From Edaphobacter sp. 4G125 (GTDB lineage: Bacteria; Acidobacteriota; Terriglobia; Terriglobales; Acidobacteriaceae), in contig NZ_CP060393.1 of NCBI RefSeq assembly GCF_014274685.1, positions 558,001-622,000 of the forward strand: a stretch of DNA of 64,000 nucleotides, given 5' to 3'. This document shows, piece after piece, positions 9,072-17,691 of the stretch. How positions within the stretch are numbered: the stretch's first letter is position 1; the number at the start of each line of letters is the position of its first letter. Position numbers and translations under genes: made by a program. Under the pieces are notes generated by a model that was not told the DNA's origin, made no database searches, and worked only from the letters and a program-made list of their open reading frames with translations.

Positions 9072-9274
9072 GAAGACCGCCTATTCAGTTGGGATATACG
9101 GAGCCAGAACGGAGTGGTCGTCTGGTAAGGCACAGTCTAGTGGCGATCTTCGCGGTGGATTTCTGTGGATTCCGGATGAACCTAAGAGGTAACGAGTAAG
9201 CTCTCGTTCGCGGGAGAGTATTCCCTGATTCCGAGAGCTCTTGATGAGCTCCGGCATATCGACGTGAATTCCTG

Positions 9275-9317
9275 TTGTCTTAATAGTCGTAATCCGATAT
9301 AGTCGAAAACCGACATA
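9275..9317 (+). promoter_or_regulatory. Promoter with overlapping repeats, ABC exporter operon
   Basis: TTGTCT (9275-9280) and TATAGT (9298-9303) are separated by 17 bases and fit -35 and -10 boxes. TAGTCG occurs twice (9284-9289 and 9300-9305), and TATAGTCG-AAAA-CCGACATA (9298-9317) is an imperfect inverted repeat over the -10 box. This layout suggests control by a repressor that is not encoded next to it. Confidence 0.5.
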
Positions 9318-9339
9318 AGATCGTCGGAGAGCAAACGTG

Positions 9340-10113
9340 ATGCTTGAGCTCAAAAGTCTTTACAAATACTTCCGAGGGATTCCGGCGATCGAAGATGTCT
9401 CCTTCAGCGTGGCGGCTGGTGAGATCGTTGGATTTCTGGGCCCAAACGGAGCTGGCAAATCAACCACCGTTAAGATCGTCACCGGAATGTTGCGACCGGA
9501 TGCCGGACACGTCTTTTATGAAGGTCACGATATCCGCAATGACATGGTGGCCTTCCGTCGCGTAATCGGCTATGTGCCAGAGGAGGCCCATCTCTACGGC
9601 TACATGTCGGGGCTCGAATATCTGCAATTTGTTGGCAGGCTCCGTGGCTTCACGGAAGCGTTGATCGAAGCCAAGGCCACAAGCCTGCTCAAGCTTCTCC
9701 ATCTCGAATCGTCACAACATTCACCGATTTCCAGCTACTCCAAAGGGATGCGTCAACGAGTACTGATTGCTGCTGCTCTTCTGCACGATCCGCAGTTACT
9801 GATTTTTGACGAGCCTCTTTCCGGACTCGATGTGATTTCCGCACGTCTTCTCAAAGACCTGATGGAGCTTCTTGCGGCACAAGGGAAAGCCGTTCTGTAT
9901 ATCTCGCACGTGCTGGAAGTGGTGGAACAGGTTTGCCAACGAGTTGTGGTGATTGGAAGAGGCAAGATTCTGGCCGATGCACCGCCTTCCGAGTTGACGC
10001 GACTGATGAGTCTCCCCAATCTCGAAAGCGTTTTTACGCAGTTGGTTCGGCAGCAAGATACTACAGCCGTTGCTCGGCGGATCGTCGAGGTTATGCGCAA
10101 TGGCCATGCGTAA
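9340..10113 (+). CDS. ABC transporter ATP-binding protein
   Basis: This cytoplasmic ATPase powers the membrane protein encoded immediately downstream. The 257-residue product has a Walker A GPNGAGKST near residue 40, the ABC signature YSKGMRQRV, Walker B LLIFDEPLSGLD, and the H-loop YISHVLE. It resembles the CcmA/YtrB/NatA-type ATPases of ABC-2 exporters. The ATG at 9340 has GGAGAG 8 bases upstream; a GTG at 9337 is possible too. Its end overlaps the next gene by 14 bases, so the two are probably translated together. Substrate unknown. Confidence 0.93.
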   Translation: MLELKSLYKYFRGIPAIEDVSFSVAAGEIVGFLGPNGAGKSTTVKIVTGMLRPDAGHVFYEGHDIRNDMVAFRRVIGYVPEEAHLYGYMSGLEYLQFVGRLRGFTEALIEAKATSLLKLLHLESSQHSPISSYSKGMRQRVLIAAALLHDPQLLIFDEPLSGLDVISARLLKDLMELLAAQGKAVLYISHVLEVVEQVCQRVVVIGRGKILADAPPSELTRLMSLPNLESVFTQLVRQQDTTAVARRIVEVMRNGHA

Positions 10114-11971
10114 ATTCATCCAGCGTCTGTTGATGTCGGAGCGAGAGGTTCTCCCTTTACAAGCACAGGCTAGCCTCGGACCGATGCGCGAGCCGGAGCG
10201 GAGCCAGTTTGCGCATCTGCTCCGTCACTTCCTTGAGCGATTTTTCAATCCCGAAACTGCGTCTCCGGATGGAGATGCCAAAGCTCGCCTCGTTCAGGTT
10301 GCAGCGGCGGTGGGGCTTCCGGGATTTGTGGTTGCGATTTACTTGTGGCCGGTCTACCACCAATTCATCCCTTCTCTCCAAAACCATCGGGTTCCGGGTC
10401 CGCCGTCCTATTGGCTTCAGGTGAATCACCACTTCTTCTTTGTGGTCTATTCCTTCGTGGTCATGGGCATCATAACGGTCTTCGAATGGGACCTCTTTTT
10501 CCCTGATCTGCTGGACATCCTGGTTCTTAAAACTCTGCCGGTAACGGACCGCAGAACGTTTCTGGCTCGCGTGACTGCGATTGTGATTCTTCTTGGCGGC
10601 TTCTTGTTCGATGCCAATGTATTTGCGACGCTCGTATTGCCATCGGCGATCGATCCCCCTAACTGGCTGCGCTTTATGGCAGGTCATATTTTGGCGTGTG
10701 GCGGAAGTGGATTGTTTGCCGCCGGTTCAATCCTGGCTGTGGAGTGCGTTATGCTCTCCGTTCTGGGAGAGCGATATTTCCGTCGCGTCTCATTGTTCCT
10801 GCAGTGCTTCCTGATTTCAGCACTGCTCGTAATTTTGTTATTGTTTCCGGTGTTCTCGGGTGTTGTACCCCATCTATTGCAATCGGGCAGTTGGTACGTC
10901 CGCTGCATTCCTCCGCTTTGGTTCCTCGGCATTTATCAGCGTCTGATGGAAGGACCGGCCGCGCTGCCGATCTACGGTCAGCTTGCACGAATCGGTTCTT
11001 TCGCTACGCTCGTTGTATTCGCGATTGCGGTTGCAACCTATCCGCTTGCCTATCTTCGGAAGACACGCCAGCTTGTTGAAGGCTCCGCTTCGCATCGGGG
11101 ACGGAAAGGGGCTTTTGGGGCTATAGCACGCATCCTCCATGCCACGATTGTTCGTAACCCTGAACAGCGCGCTATTTTTCATTACATTACGCAAACCATA
11201 TTTCGTGTTCCACGTTACCGTATCTATCTTGTTCTTTATGGGGGAGTGGGCTTATCTATTGTCGTTGCCAGTGTTCTGCGCTTTTCGATTGCAAATGAGC
11301 AGATTCACATGGTGGTTTCTACTGACGGTTTGCGTGCTTCGGTCGGCATCGTAGCCTTCTGGGCAATTACGGGTCTACATCTGGCCTTCCTTTCGCCAGG
11401 CAACCATCAGGGGAGTTGGATCTTCCATCATGTACATGGAAGGCCGCCGGAAATTGGCGCAGCACTGGAACAACTAAGCGCTGCCAAAATCTGGGCGTTT
11501 CTCTTTGTGGCCCTCCTGACTGGCAGCGCGCTCCTCATGACTTATGGCATCGCTCCACAAAATTTTCAAACGTGGCGTGTGGTTACTGCTCAAGTCCTTG
11601 TTGCTATCGGTTTCTGTCTGTTGTTGACAGATCTCTTTTTTCTCCATGTCACGACAATTGCCTTTACAGGTGAACCAACCGCTGAATCACCAAGTTTGGC
11701 GATGACGGTTGCAAAGTATTTCACTTTCTTTCCGATCGTTGTATGGCTTTCGGTTTCGTTGGGGCCGTGGATCGAGAATCGTGGCTGGCACTATATTGCG
11801 ATTTTGGCTGGCCTTTTCGTGGCGCACCGGCTGATCGAGCTGCGCCACTATGAAGTCGTTCGTTACCATTGCCAGTATTTTGACCCGAACAATCGCGAGA
11901 ATCTGTTTCTCCTGCAACTTGACCTACGTGAGTATGGGGTTGGTTCAAGGCTCGGAAAAATCCAGCAATAG
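10100..11971 (+). CDS. Large multi-spanning membrane protein, probable ABC exporter permease
   Basis: The 623-residue product has about ten hydrophobic spans and a cytoplasmic N-terminal segment of roughly 70 residues. I recognise no standard permease motif. Its gene overlaps the end of the ATPase gene, so I infer that it is the membrane partner. The ATG at 10100 (MAMRKF) or 10106 is used. Two halves are visible: spans at about residues 65-290 and again at about 370-600, separated by a basic stretch (RKTRQLVEGSASHRGRKG). The convergent MFS gene begins 71 bases after its stop. A perfect GATGGCC-CCA-GGCCATC hairpin at 11974-11990 lies in that gap. Confidence 0.75.
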   Translation: MAMRKFIQRLLMSEREVLPLQAQASLGPMREPERSQFAHLLRHFLERFFNPETASPDGDAKARLVQVAAAVGLPGFVVAIYLWPVYHQFIPSLQNHRVPGPPSYWLQVNHHFFFVVYSFVVMGIITVFEWDLFFPDLLDILVLKTLPVTDRRTFLARVTAIVILLGGFLFDANVFATLVLPSAIDPPNWLRFMAGHILACGGSGLFAAGSILAVECVMLSVLGERYFRRVSLFLQCFLISALLVILLLFPVFSGVVPHLLQSGSWYVRCIPPLWFLGIYQRLMEGPAALPIYGQLARIGSFATLVVFAIAVATYPLAYLRKTRQLVEGSASHRGRKGAFGAIARILHATIVRNPEQRAIFHYITQTIFRVPRYRIYLVLYGGVGLSIVVASVLRFSIANEQIHMVVSTDGLRASVGIVAFWAITGLHLAFLSPGNHQGSWIFHHVHGRPPEIGAALEQLSAAKIWAFLFVALLTGSALLMTYGIAPQNFQTWRVVTAQVLVAIGFCLLLTDLFFLHVTTIAFTGEPTAESPSLAMTVAKYFTFFPIVVWLSVSLGPWIENRGWHYIAILAGLFVAHRLIELRHYEVVRYHCQYFDPNNRENLFLLQLDLREYGVGSRLGKIQQ

Positions 11972-11973
11972 AA

Positions 11974-11990
11974 GATGGCCCCAGGCCATC
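11974..11990. repeat. Small hairpin between convergent genes
   Basis: GATGGCC and GGCCATC form a 7-bp stem around CCA. There is no T-run, so its role as a terminator is uncertain. Confidence 0.4.
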
Positions 11991-12042
11991 AGTGACAATC
12001 TGAACCGATGTTTTCCGGATACATCTTAGAAGTCATAAGAGA

Positions 12043-13626
12043 TCAATCTTCACAGGGGCGATCACCGCAGGTAACTTCCAGAAGAGGATTTGAGGTTAGG
12101 TTTTGATTGACTTTCAAAGGAGCGAAGATCACAAAGCTCGCGGCGGCCAGAATCCAAACACCAATTCCTCCATACAACATGACAAGCCCAAAACCATGCA
12201 CGAGCGCAGTATGAACAATCGATCCAGATGGATCGAAGGAAGACAGTTCTGGAAAACCTTGTTTGAGGGAAGCAAAGTTTCCAGCCGCGATCTTTTCTGC
12301 GAGCGAACGTAATCGTGAGGAGTCCAGAGATTGAGGAAGTGTGCTCTTCAGATAAGACAACACGCCTTCGACCAGGATGAATCCCATCAAAGCAATGTTG
12401 ATGGCCAGAGTGATCAAACGTGCGCTCATGTCGATCCCCGATGCCATTCCCGCGCGAGTGCTGGGAACCGAGCCCGTGGTTGTATTTGTTACGGGGGTAT
12501 TGGTCATGCCGAGTCCGATGCCAGCCAGCAAACAGCCAGGGAGCATGGTAAGTCGGCTTGGGTGAGGCAAGTTGCTACCAAACTTCATCAAGATGAAGCC
12601 CAGTCCAATGGTGAACATGCCTGCGGGAATTACGACTCCGGGTCGATATTTATGTGCAAGCCGCTCCGCTACCGGGGGAACAATCAGTGTGGGCAATGTG
12701 TAGGCCAGTAGCGACAATCCAGCAGCAACGCTGCCATAACCCAGAGCGCTTTGGAAAAAGATCGGCAGATAGATCATGAATGGCCAGAAGCTAAAGTTCA
12801 TACCCATTGAGCCAAGAAGAGCGCCGGAAAAATTGCGAATCCTGAAGACAGAGAAATCAAACATAGGGTGAGGATTTCTCTTTTCGACGAAGAGAAAGAC
12901 GAGGAAACTAACAGCAGAAGCAACGATGATGCCGATCGCGGCGGGACTGTTGAAGCCGAGATCGGGACCCTGCGTAATGAAGTACGCCAATCCAAAGACT
13001 GCCAGCGAAAGCGTGACGATGCCCGCTGTGTCCAGTTTTTCTGCATGCGGATCGCGCGATTCCTGAACGCCACTGAAAACAAGAATCAAGGTGATGGCCG
13101 AAAGAACGACGTGGACCAGGAAGACCCATTGCCAGTTGGATACGGCGATAATCATGCCGCCGATGATAGGTCCGAACCCGAGCCCAATCCCGAAAATGAT
13201 GCCCCATGCACCGAAGGCTTTGACCCGCTCCTTACCTTCCTGAAATTGGTGAGAGAGCACGGCCACCTGGCAGATCAACATGGTTCCGCCACCCATTCCC
13301 TGGAGGAACCGACTCATGATCAGCATAGAAGCACTCTGGGCCAAGCCGCAGAGTAGAGATGTGATGCCGAACGCGGCGATACCGATGATGAAGATGCGCC
13401 GCCGTCCAAACCGGTCAGCCAGCGTTCCTGTTGCCATCAGAACGGTCGTGCAGGCAATGGTGTAGGCATTCATAATCCATTGCATGCCTTTGAAATCGCT
13501 GTGCAGGACTGTTTCAAGAGTTGGCAGGATCACGGGAACACTGGAGATTTCCAGACCGAACATCAGCGATGCCAAGCAAACAGCAGCCAGAGCGACGGTA
13601 TTCTTGCGAGCAGGGGACAGCGTCAT
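12043..13626 (-). CDS. MFS multidrug efflux transporter, DHA2 (14-span) family
   Basis: This 527-residue inner-membrane protein is a drug:proton antiporter of the EmrB/QacA type. The N-terminal half has the family's motif pattern around ISSVPVILPTLE in span 1 and motif A, GTLADRFGRRRIF, between spans 2 and 3. MSRFLQGMGGGTMLI fits motif B near span 4, and a motif C-like glycine-rich stretch FGIGLGFGPIIGG follows in span 5. The length fits 14 spans. It is divergent from a LysR gene, 102 bases apart, and the shared region carries ATGA/TCAT half-sites. I infer that LysR controls it. Drug specificity is unknown. Confidence 0.92.
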   Translation of the reverse strand: MTLSPARKNTVALAAVCLASLMFGLEISSVPVILPTLETVLHSDFKGMQWIMNAYTIACTTVLMATGTLADRFGRRRIFIIGIAAFGITSLLCGLAQSASMLIMSRFLQGMGGGTMLICQVAVLSHQFQEGKERVKAFGAWGIIFGIGLGFGPIIGGMIIAVSNWQWVFLVHVVLSAITLILVFSGVQESRDPHAEKLDTAGIVTLSLAVFGLAYFITQGPDLGFNSPAAIGIIVASAVSFLVFLFVEKRNPHPMFDFSVFRIRNFSGALLGSMGMNFSFWPFMIYLPIFFQSALGYGSVAAGLSLLAYTLPTLIVPPVAERLAHKYRPGVVIPAGMFTIGLGFILMKFGSNLPHPSRLTMLPGCLLAGIGLGMTNTPVTNTTTGSVPSTRAGMASGIDMSARLITLAINIALMGFILVEGVLSYLKSTLPQSLDSSRLRSLAEKIAAGNFASLKQGFPELSSFDPSGSIVHTALVHGFGLVMLYGGIGVWILAAASFVIFAPLKVNQNLTSNPLLEVTCGDRPCED

Positions 13627-13652
13627 TCGCTCATCTTAGGCAGCTTTTCTCT

Positions 13653-13698
13653 ATGACGGAAATGATCTTAATTTGTGTCATTTATGAGCAACGATCAT
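13653..13698. promoter_or_regulatory. LysR-type operator cluster in the MFS/LysR divergent region
   Basis: ATGA or TCAT half-sites occur at 13653, 13662, 13678, 13684 and 13695. TCATTTATGA (13678-13687) is a perfect palindrome. ATGAGCAACGATCAT (13684-13698) fits the T-N11-A pattern expected of LysR-family regulators. Confidence 0.55.
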
Positions 13699-13705
13699 CT
13701 ATTAA

Positions 13706-13751
13706 ATGGTTATGGATTTTGATTAGGGATGGCTATGGATTTTGATCCGGG
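13706..13751 (+). repeat. Tandem duplication of the LysR start region (2 x 23 bp)
   Basis: Copies 13706-13728 and 13729-13751 match at 20 of 23 positions. Each begins with ATGG-TATGGATTTTGAT. The first copy forms a six-codon frame (MVMDFD) that stops at TAG 13724-13726, two bases before the ATG of the gene. The two frames differ by one base shift. Confidence 0.8.
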
Positions 13752-14670
13752 ACTCTTGCGCGCCTTTGTTGCAGTTAAAGAAGTTGGCGGATTCACACGA
13801 GCAGGTCAGCGGTTGAATCTCACGCAATCTGCCATCAGCCATCAAATTCGACGCCTGGAAGAACAGGTAGGCCGACAGTTGCTGCATCGCACGACGCGGC
13901 ACCTCACATTAACCGAGGATGGCGAGGAATTTCTTCGTCATGCTGTGCAGATACTATCTTCGCTGGATGCATTGGCGCAGCGCTTTCAGCCTTCGCCCGT
14001 TACGGGTGTTGTGCGCTTCGGTGTGCCGGAGAGTTTTATGGGCGATCGGCTGCCGCCGCTGCTGTGCCAGTTTGCTCGCGCATTTCCTTCTGTTCGTCTC
14101 GACGTCAGTGTTACGACTTATCTCGATCTGCGCACCATGATCGAAGCCGATGAGCTGGACCTTGCAGTGGTGCTAGCCACGACAGACAAAAAGAACGAGT
14201 TGGTATTGCGTCGAACGCAGTTTGTATGGGTGGCCGCGGAAACCTTTGAAACCTCATCTGGCTCACTTCCTCTCGCGCTCGCTCCTGCACAATGCGTAAA
14301 CCGGCAGGTTGGTCTTCGGGCTTTAGCAGAGACGTCTGTTGAATGGCATGTCGTCTTCACTTCGCCCAGTCAACAAGGTCTACGCGCGGCAGTGCTCGCA
14401 GGACTTGGTGTTACGGTACTGACACGCGAGGATGTTGAGCCGGGCATGAAGATTGTCGATGGCCAATATGGTTTGCCACCTCTGCCAAAGGTCAATTTTG
14501 CTCTGGTCTGGGGCCAGAGCGGACAGACATTGGCCGCCCGAGAGTTCGCCCAAATGATTCTGAATATGCCGCCAACACCTCGCTTGCCGACTCTCAAGAG
14601 TCGCATTGAGAACGGAAAAGGAACTACAGCAAAAGCGACGAACCAGATCAACCGTGGTTCAGTCCAATAG
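13729..14670 (+). CDS. LysR family transcriptional regulator
   Basis: The 313-residue product has an N-terminal winged helix-turn-helix (about residues 5-65: LLRAFVAVKEVGGFTRAGQR, then LTQSAISHQIRRLE) followed by a periplasmic-binding-protein-like effector domain (about 90-295). Such regulators usually activate a divergent gene in response to a small molecule; here the divergent gene is an MFS efflux pump. The start may be ATG 13729 or 13735. The 46-bp start region is a tandem duplication, and its first copy is a short dead-end frame. A perfect palindrome terminator follows the gene. The ligand is unknown. Confidence 0.93.
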   Translation: MAMDFDPGLLRAFVAVKEVGGFTRAGQRLNLTQSAISHQIRRLEEQVGRQLLHRTTRHLTLTEDGEEFLRHAVQILSSLDALAQRFQPSPVTGVVRFGVPESFMGDRLPPLLCQFARAFPSVRLDVSVTTYLDLRTMIEADELDLAVVLATTDKKNELVLRRTQFVWVAAETFETSSGSLPLALAPAQCVNRQVGLRALAETSVEWHVVFTSPSQQGLRAAVLAGLGVTVLTREDVEPGMKIVDGQYGLPPLPKVNFALVWGQSGQTLAAREFAQMILNMPPTPRLPTLKSRIENGKGTTAKATNQINRGSVQ

Positions 14671-14682
14671 CAATCATCGCTT

Positions 14683-14714
14683 GCGGGAGCAGATATCTGC
14701 TCCCGCGCGTTTTT
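14683..14714 (+). terminator. Intrinsic terminator after LysR gene
   Basis: GCGGGAGC-AGATATCT-GCTCCCGC (14683-14706) is a perfect 24-base palindrome, followed by GCGTTTTTA. It sits between the convergent LysR and PEP-CTERM genes. Confidence 0.8.
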
Positions 14715-15393
14715 ATACGATTTCCTTCCGGCGGCGCCAGAGAGCAGCCATGCCCGACAGGCCCGTTCCAAACAGAAAGAGCGTACCTGGTTCGGGTACA
14801 GGCGATGCAGTGACATCCACGGCATAAGCCAGCCCATCTATATTGTTCGGGCTGAAAGGAACACTGTTAAAAGAGTCGTTGAGCTGGTAGCCGCCCAATT
14901 GACCATCACTCCACAAGTCGACGGTGTACCCTCCTGCCACGTTGAAGGCCATTCCGTAGACGTCAAAGTAACCGCCATAAAACGCCAGTGCGTCAGTACA
15001 CACGGCTGGCGAGTCCGCATCCGGCCAGAAAAGGTTGTCGTAGGAAAATCCGGCGCTGGTGAAGGCAGGAGCACCGAAGGTGTTTGGCGCCGCAGGAGGG
15101 GAGAGGTTGAATGTAGGCGGGGGAGCAAAATTTAATCCTGTGATCGCCCCCGAAATGTTGTTCGCCGCATCGGAGAATGTCCCTGTGATTCCCGTTACCG
15201 TCGATGCGCCGAGAGGACCGGTGTTGGAGACCGTGATGAGTCCCGAGGCATCGATGCCGGTTGTATTGTTTATCGAAAAGTAATAGACGGTATCCGCTCT
15301 AGCGCCCTGTGTCAGCCCCAGGGTGGTGATCAGCGCAATCGCCGTGAGCAAAATTGTGCGATATGGCTTGGCAAGAAAGACATGGTTTTTCAT
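14713..15393 (-). CDS. PEP-CTERM sorting domain protein
   Basis: The 226-residue secreted protein has a signal peptide ending near GARA (residue 33) and a Gly/Asn/Thr-rich, low-charge middle. The C-terminal tripartite PEP-CTERM signal runs VPEPGT, then a hydrophobic span, then the basic end WRRRKEIV. Proteins with this tail are processed by an exosortase and placed at or beyond the cell surface, often together with exopolysaccharide. No exosortase gene lies in the window. The body has no domain I recognise. A GACCTC-TTTT-GAGGTC hairpin (15412-15427) lies just upstream in the leader region. It is convergent with the LysR gene. Confidence 0.88.
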   Translation of the reverse strand: MKNHVFLAKPYRTILLTAIALITTLGLTQGARADTVYYFSINNTTGIDASGLITVSNTGPLGASTVTGITGTFSDAANNISGAITGLNFAPPPTFNLSPPAAPNTFGAPAFTSAGFSYDNLFWPDADSPAVCTDALAFYGGYFDVYGMAFNVAGGYTVDLWSDGQLGGYQLNDSFNSVPFSPNNIDGLAYAVDVTASPVPEPGTLFLFGTGLSGMAALWRRRKEIV

Positions 15394-15411
15394 AAGTTGA
15401 GACCTTTCAGG

Positions 15412-15427
15412 GACCTCTTTTGAGGTC
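15412..15427. repeat. Small hairpin in the PEP-CTERM leader
   Basis: GACCTC-TTTT-GAGGTC is a perfect 6-bp stem 19 bases upstream of the PEP-CTERM start codon. It may affect translation of that gene, but its role is not shown. Confidence 0.35.
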
Positions 15428-15509
15428 GGAGACTTTACTGCGGGTGCAGCCTAGCACTCAGGGGTTGCGAGTTTCCCGCAACCTTTCGTGGTGTTTTCGT
15501 GAGGTTTTT

Positions 15510-15671
15510 ATGAAGGAGGCTACGAAGCAGATTCCATTCGCTGATGCGATCCGAAACTTTCTTGATCGGGGATATAATTGGCACGCTCTTCCTGCCATGG
15601 GGCATGGTTGGCGCTGTGGCTCGACTATGGATTCCGCTGCAGAGCAGCGGTTATCGGCGAAGGTACGCTGA
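15510..15671 (+). CDS. Possible short upstream reading frame before the winged-helix/TPR gene
   Basis: A 53-codon frame starts with ATG at 15510 and ends with TGA at 15669-15671, whose last base is the first base of the next gene's ATG. The product (MKEATKQIPFADAIRNFLDR at the start) matches no family I know. The one-base stop/start overlap could couple translation, but a chance frame is just as likely. Confidence 0.25.
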   Translation: MKEATKQIPFADAIRNFLDRGYNWHALPAMGHGWRCGSTMDSAAEQRLSAKVR

Positions 15672-17560
15672 TGATCTACCGCTTCGGAGACTTCGAGCTT
15701 CGCGAAGAAGATTTCTCTCTCATCCACAATGGATCGCGTGTTGCGCTTGAGCCCAAAACTCTTTTGGTTCTGCTCCATCTGGTTAAACACGCGGGGCATC
15801 TGGTCGAGAAAAGCAGCCTACTGGACACCGTATGGGCAAATACCTTTGTAGAAGAGAACACCTTAGCGCGGGCCATTACCGTCTTACGTCATGAACTCGG
15901 CGATAGTCCACGGGATCCCAAGTTTATCCAGACGATTCCGACCCGTGGCTATCGTTTTATCGCCGCTGTGGAGGCGCAGGCGGCCCTCTCCTCGTCCGTA
16001 CCGCCAGTAGCAGATACCTTTATGCAGCCTGCTACTACCGCGAGTACCTCATCGAACCCGCAGCCGATACGCAGGTGGCTGCCAGAGATGGTTGCTATCG
16101 CCGTGCTTTTTGTCCTCATCGCTACGGCGTTCATGTTTTTCTGGCCGTGGCATAGAACGAATGCCGTTGTGCGCCCCGCATTGATCTCGATAGCCGTGCT
16201 TCCTATACAGAATCGTACCGGGGAACCGTCGCTGGATTATGTTTCGGATGGAATGACGCAGAACACCATCCAGGCTTTGGCAGGTATTTCCGGCTTGCGC
16301 GTTATTGGAAGCACGACGGCCTTCCACTTTCGAGATACCACCCAGGATGCGCAGAGCATCGGACATACGCTGGGAGTCAATGCGGTCCTGGTGGGGCGGC
16401 TGCAACGAAACCAGGACAGACTGGTCCTGAATATGGAGTTGAACCAGACGAGTGACAACACAATTCTTCTGAGCCATCAGTACTTATCCGATCTCGCGAA
16501 CCTTCGCGATGTACAGGCCGACCTTCTTCACGATACTTTGCAGGCGCTTTCATTTGATACTGCGAGGCTCGGTGGCCAATCTCCACTTCGTCCACACACG
16601 GACAATCCGGGAGCGTACGAGGAGAACCTTCGTGGAGAGGCGCTTATCCGGACTGATTCCCATCAGGCATTCCGTGAGGCGATTGGACATTTCCAGAACG
16701 CCACACAGATGGATTCTCAGTTCGATCGCGCATGGTCCGATCTCGCTGCGGCCCATCTCTTTTTGGGAATCTATTATGAGTCGCCTCTCGATCACATGCC
16801 GATTGCGCGGCGTGCAGCTCAGAGGGCGCTTGAACTTAACCCTTCTCTGCCGGAAGCTCACGGCTCATTGGGTGTGATCGATCTGCTTTACGACTGGGAC
16901 TCTGCCAGCGCTGCTTCTGAGCTCGAAAAGGAAGGAGCTTTGCGTTCAGCAATGAGTCTCCTTGCCTGTTCTGTTCATCTACGCGAACAAGCCGGGCAGG
17001 CTCGTAGCGCAGAAGAGGAAGTACGCCGTCTGTTATCGTACGATCCTCAGTCAGAGATGCTGATTTCGGAGTTGGGATGCGCAGCTTACTACGAGCATCA
17101 CTTCGATGATGCAGTCCGCTCCTACCGCTCCGCGATAGAACTCGCTCCCAGCTCACCGTTACCTTATCTCGGGCTGGGGCGATCCTTGACGGAACTCGGA
17201 CACGATCAGGAGGCGGTAGAAGTGCTGGACTCTTTTGCAAAACGCAATGGATTCGCTCCACCAATTCTTCTTGCCGAATCGGGCTATACGTGTGCTGTTT
17301 CAGGCCATCCGGATGCTGCTATGCAGCGTATGCATGCACTCGAAAAACAGGCGAAATCCATGTATGTGGACCCCTATCTGTTCGCACTGATCTATCACGG
17401 ACTCCACGACCACGATCAGACGATCTTCTGGCTCAAGAAAGCGGCTGCCGTCCATTCTGCGCTTCTGTTCTCCGTTCTCAGTGATCCGATGTGGCAGAAT
17501 GCCCAAGCAGATCCTCAGTTTATGGCCATCGTCGAAACGATGAAGTCCAAAAGCAATTGA
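15671..17560 (+). CDS. Membrane-anchored winged-helix regulator with TPR domain (CadC/ToxR-like)
   Basis: The 629-residue product starts with an OmpR/PhoB-type DNA-binding winged helix (residues 1-100, ending in TIPTRGYRFIAAVE). After a linker comes one transmembrane span (139-160). Next is a periplasmic TolB-like domain (IAVLPIQNRTGEPSLDYVSD onward) and then tetratricopeptide repeats (about 330-620). This order is common in Acidobacteria and resembles one-component membrane regulators of the CadC/ToxR kind, which sense outside the membrane and bind DNA inside. The ATG at 15671 is preferred because the domain begins exactly there and GAAGG lies 8 bases upstream. Longer starts upstream lack support. 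Target genes are unknown. Confidence 0.87.
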   Translation: MIYRFGDFELREEDFSLIHNGSRVALEPKTLLVLLHLVKHAGHLVEKSSLLDTVWANTFVEENTLARAITVLRHELGDSPRDPKFIQTIPTRGYRFIAAVEAQAALSSSVPPVADTFMQPATTASTSSNPQPIRRWLPEMVAIAVLFVLIATAFMFFWPWHRTNAVVRPALISIAVLPIQNRTGEPSLDYVSDGMTQNTIQALAGISGLRVIGSTTAFHFRDTTQDAQSIGHTLGVNAVLVGRLQRNQDRLVLNMELNQTSDNTILLSHQYLSDLANLRDVQADLLHDTLQALSFDTARLGGQSPLRPHTDNPGAYEENLRGEALIRTDSHQAFREAIGHFQNATQMDSQFDRAWSDLAAAHLFLGIYYESPLDHMPIARRAAQRALELNPSLPEAHGSLGVIDLLYDWDSASAASELEKEGALRSAMSLLACSVHLREQAGQARSAEEEVRRLLSYDPQSEMLISELGCAAYYEHHFDDAVRSYRSAIELAPSSPLPYLGLGRSLTELGHDQEAVEVLDSFAKRNGFAPPILLAESGYTCAVSGHPDAAMQRMHALEKQAKSMYVDPYLFALIYHGLHDHDQTIFWLKKAAAVHSALLFSVLSDPMWQNAQADPQFMAIVETMKSKSN

Positions 17561-17600
17561 ACCAGCAGGCAAAGGGCGCGCGAGTGTTCTGATTTACAGC

Positions 17601-17633
17601 GCCATTGCTTCGGAATGTTGCTCAGGATGACAC
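17601..17633. repeat. Partial intergenic repeat (GCTCAGGATGACACA)
   Basis: The segment GCCATTGCTTCGGAATGTTG followed by CTCAGGATGACACA matches the right end of the repeats at 4263 and 21781. It lies between the winged-helix/TPR gene and the TetR promoter. Confidence 0.5.
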
Positions 17634-17656
17634 ATTAAATTTTTTTTCAATTCATA

Positions 17657-17690
17657 TATACAGCGTATAGGTTTAAGTATACAGTGTATA
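17657..17690 (+). promoter_or_regulatory. Twin palindromic operators of the TetR gene
   Basis: TATAC-AGC-GTATA (17657-17669) and TATAC-AGT-GTATA (17678-17690) are two near-identical palindromes with centres 21 bases apart, two helical turns. The second ends one base before the GTG start. TATACA at 17678-17683 could also be the -10 box, which would place transcription start at or next to the GTG. Self-repression by the encoded TetR protein is the simplest reading. Confidence 0.7.
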
Positions 17691-17691
17691 C

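Noticed and set aside
9081-9353. 90-codon minus-strand frame
   Set aside because: Runs through the promoter of the ABC exporter and into its start; no recognisable domain.
15577-15596. TGGCACG resembling a sigma-54 -24 element before the winged-helix/TPR gene
   Set aside because: The nearest TGC lies about two bases too far away for a -12 element.
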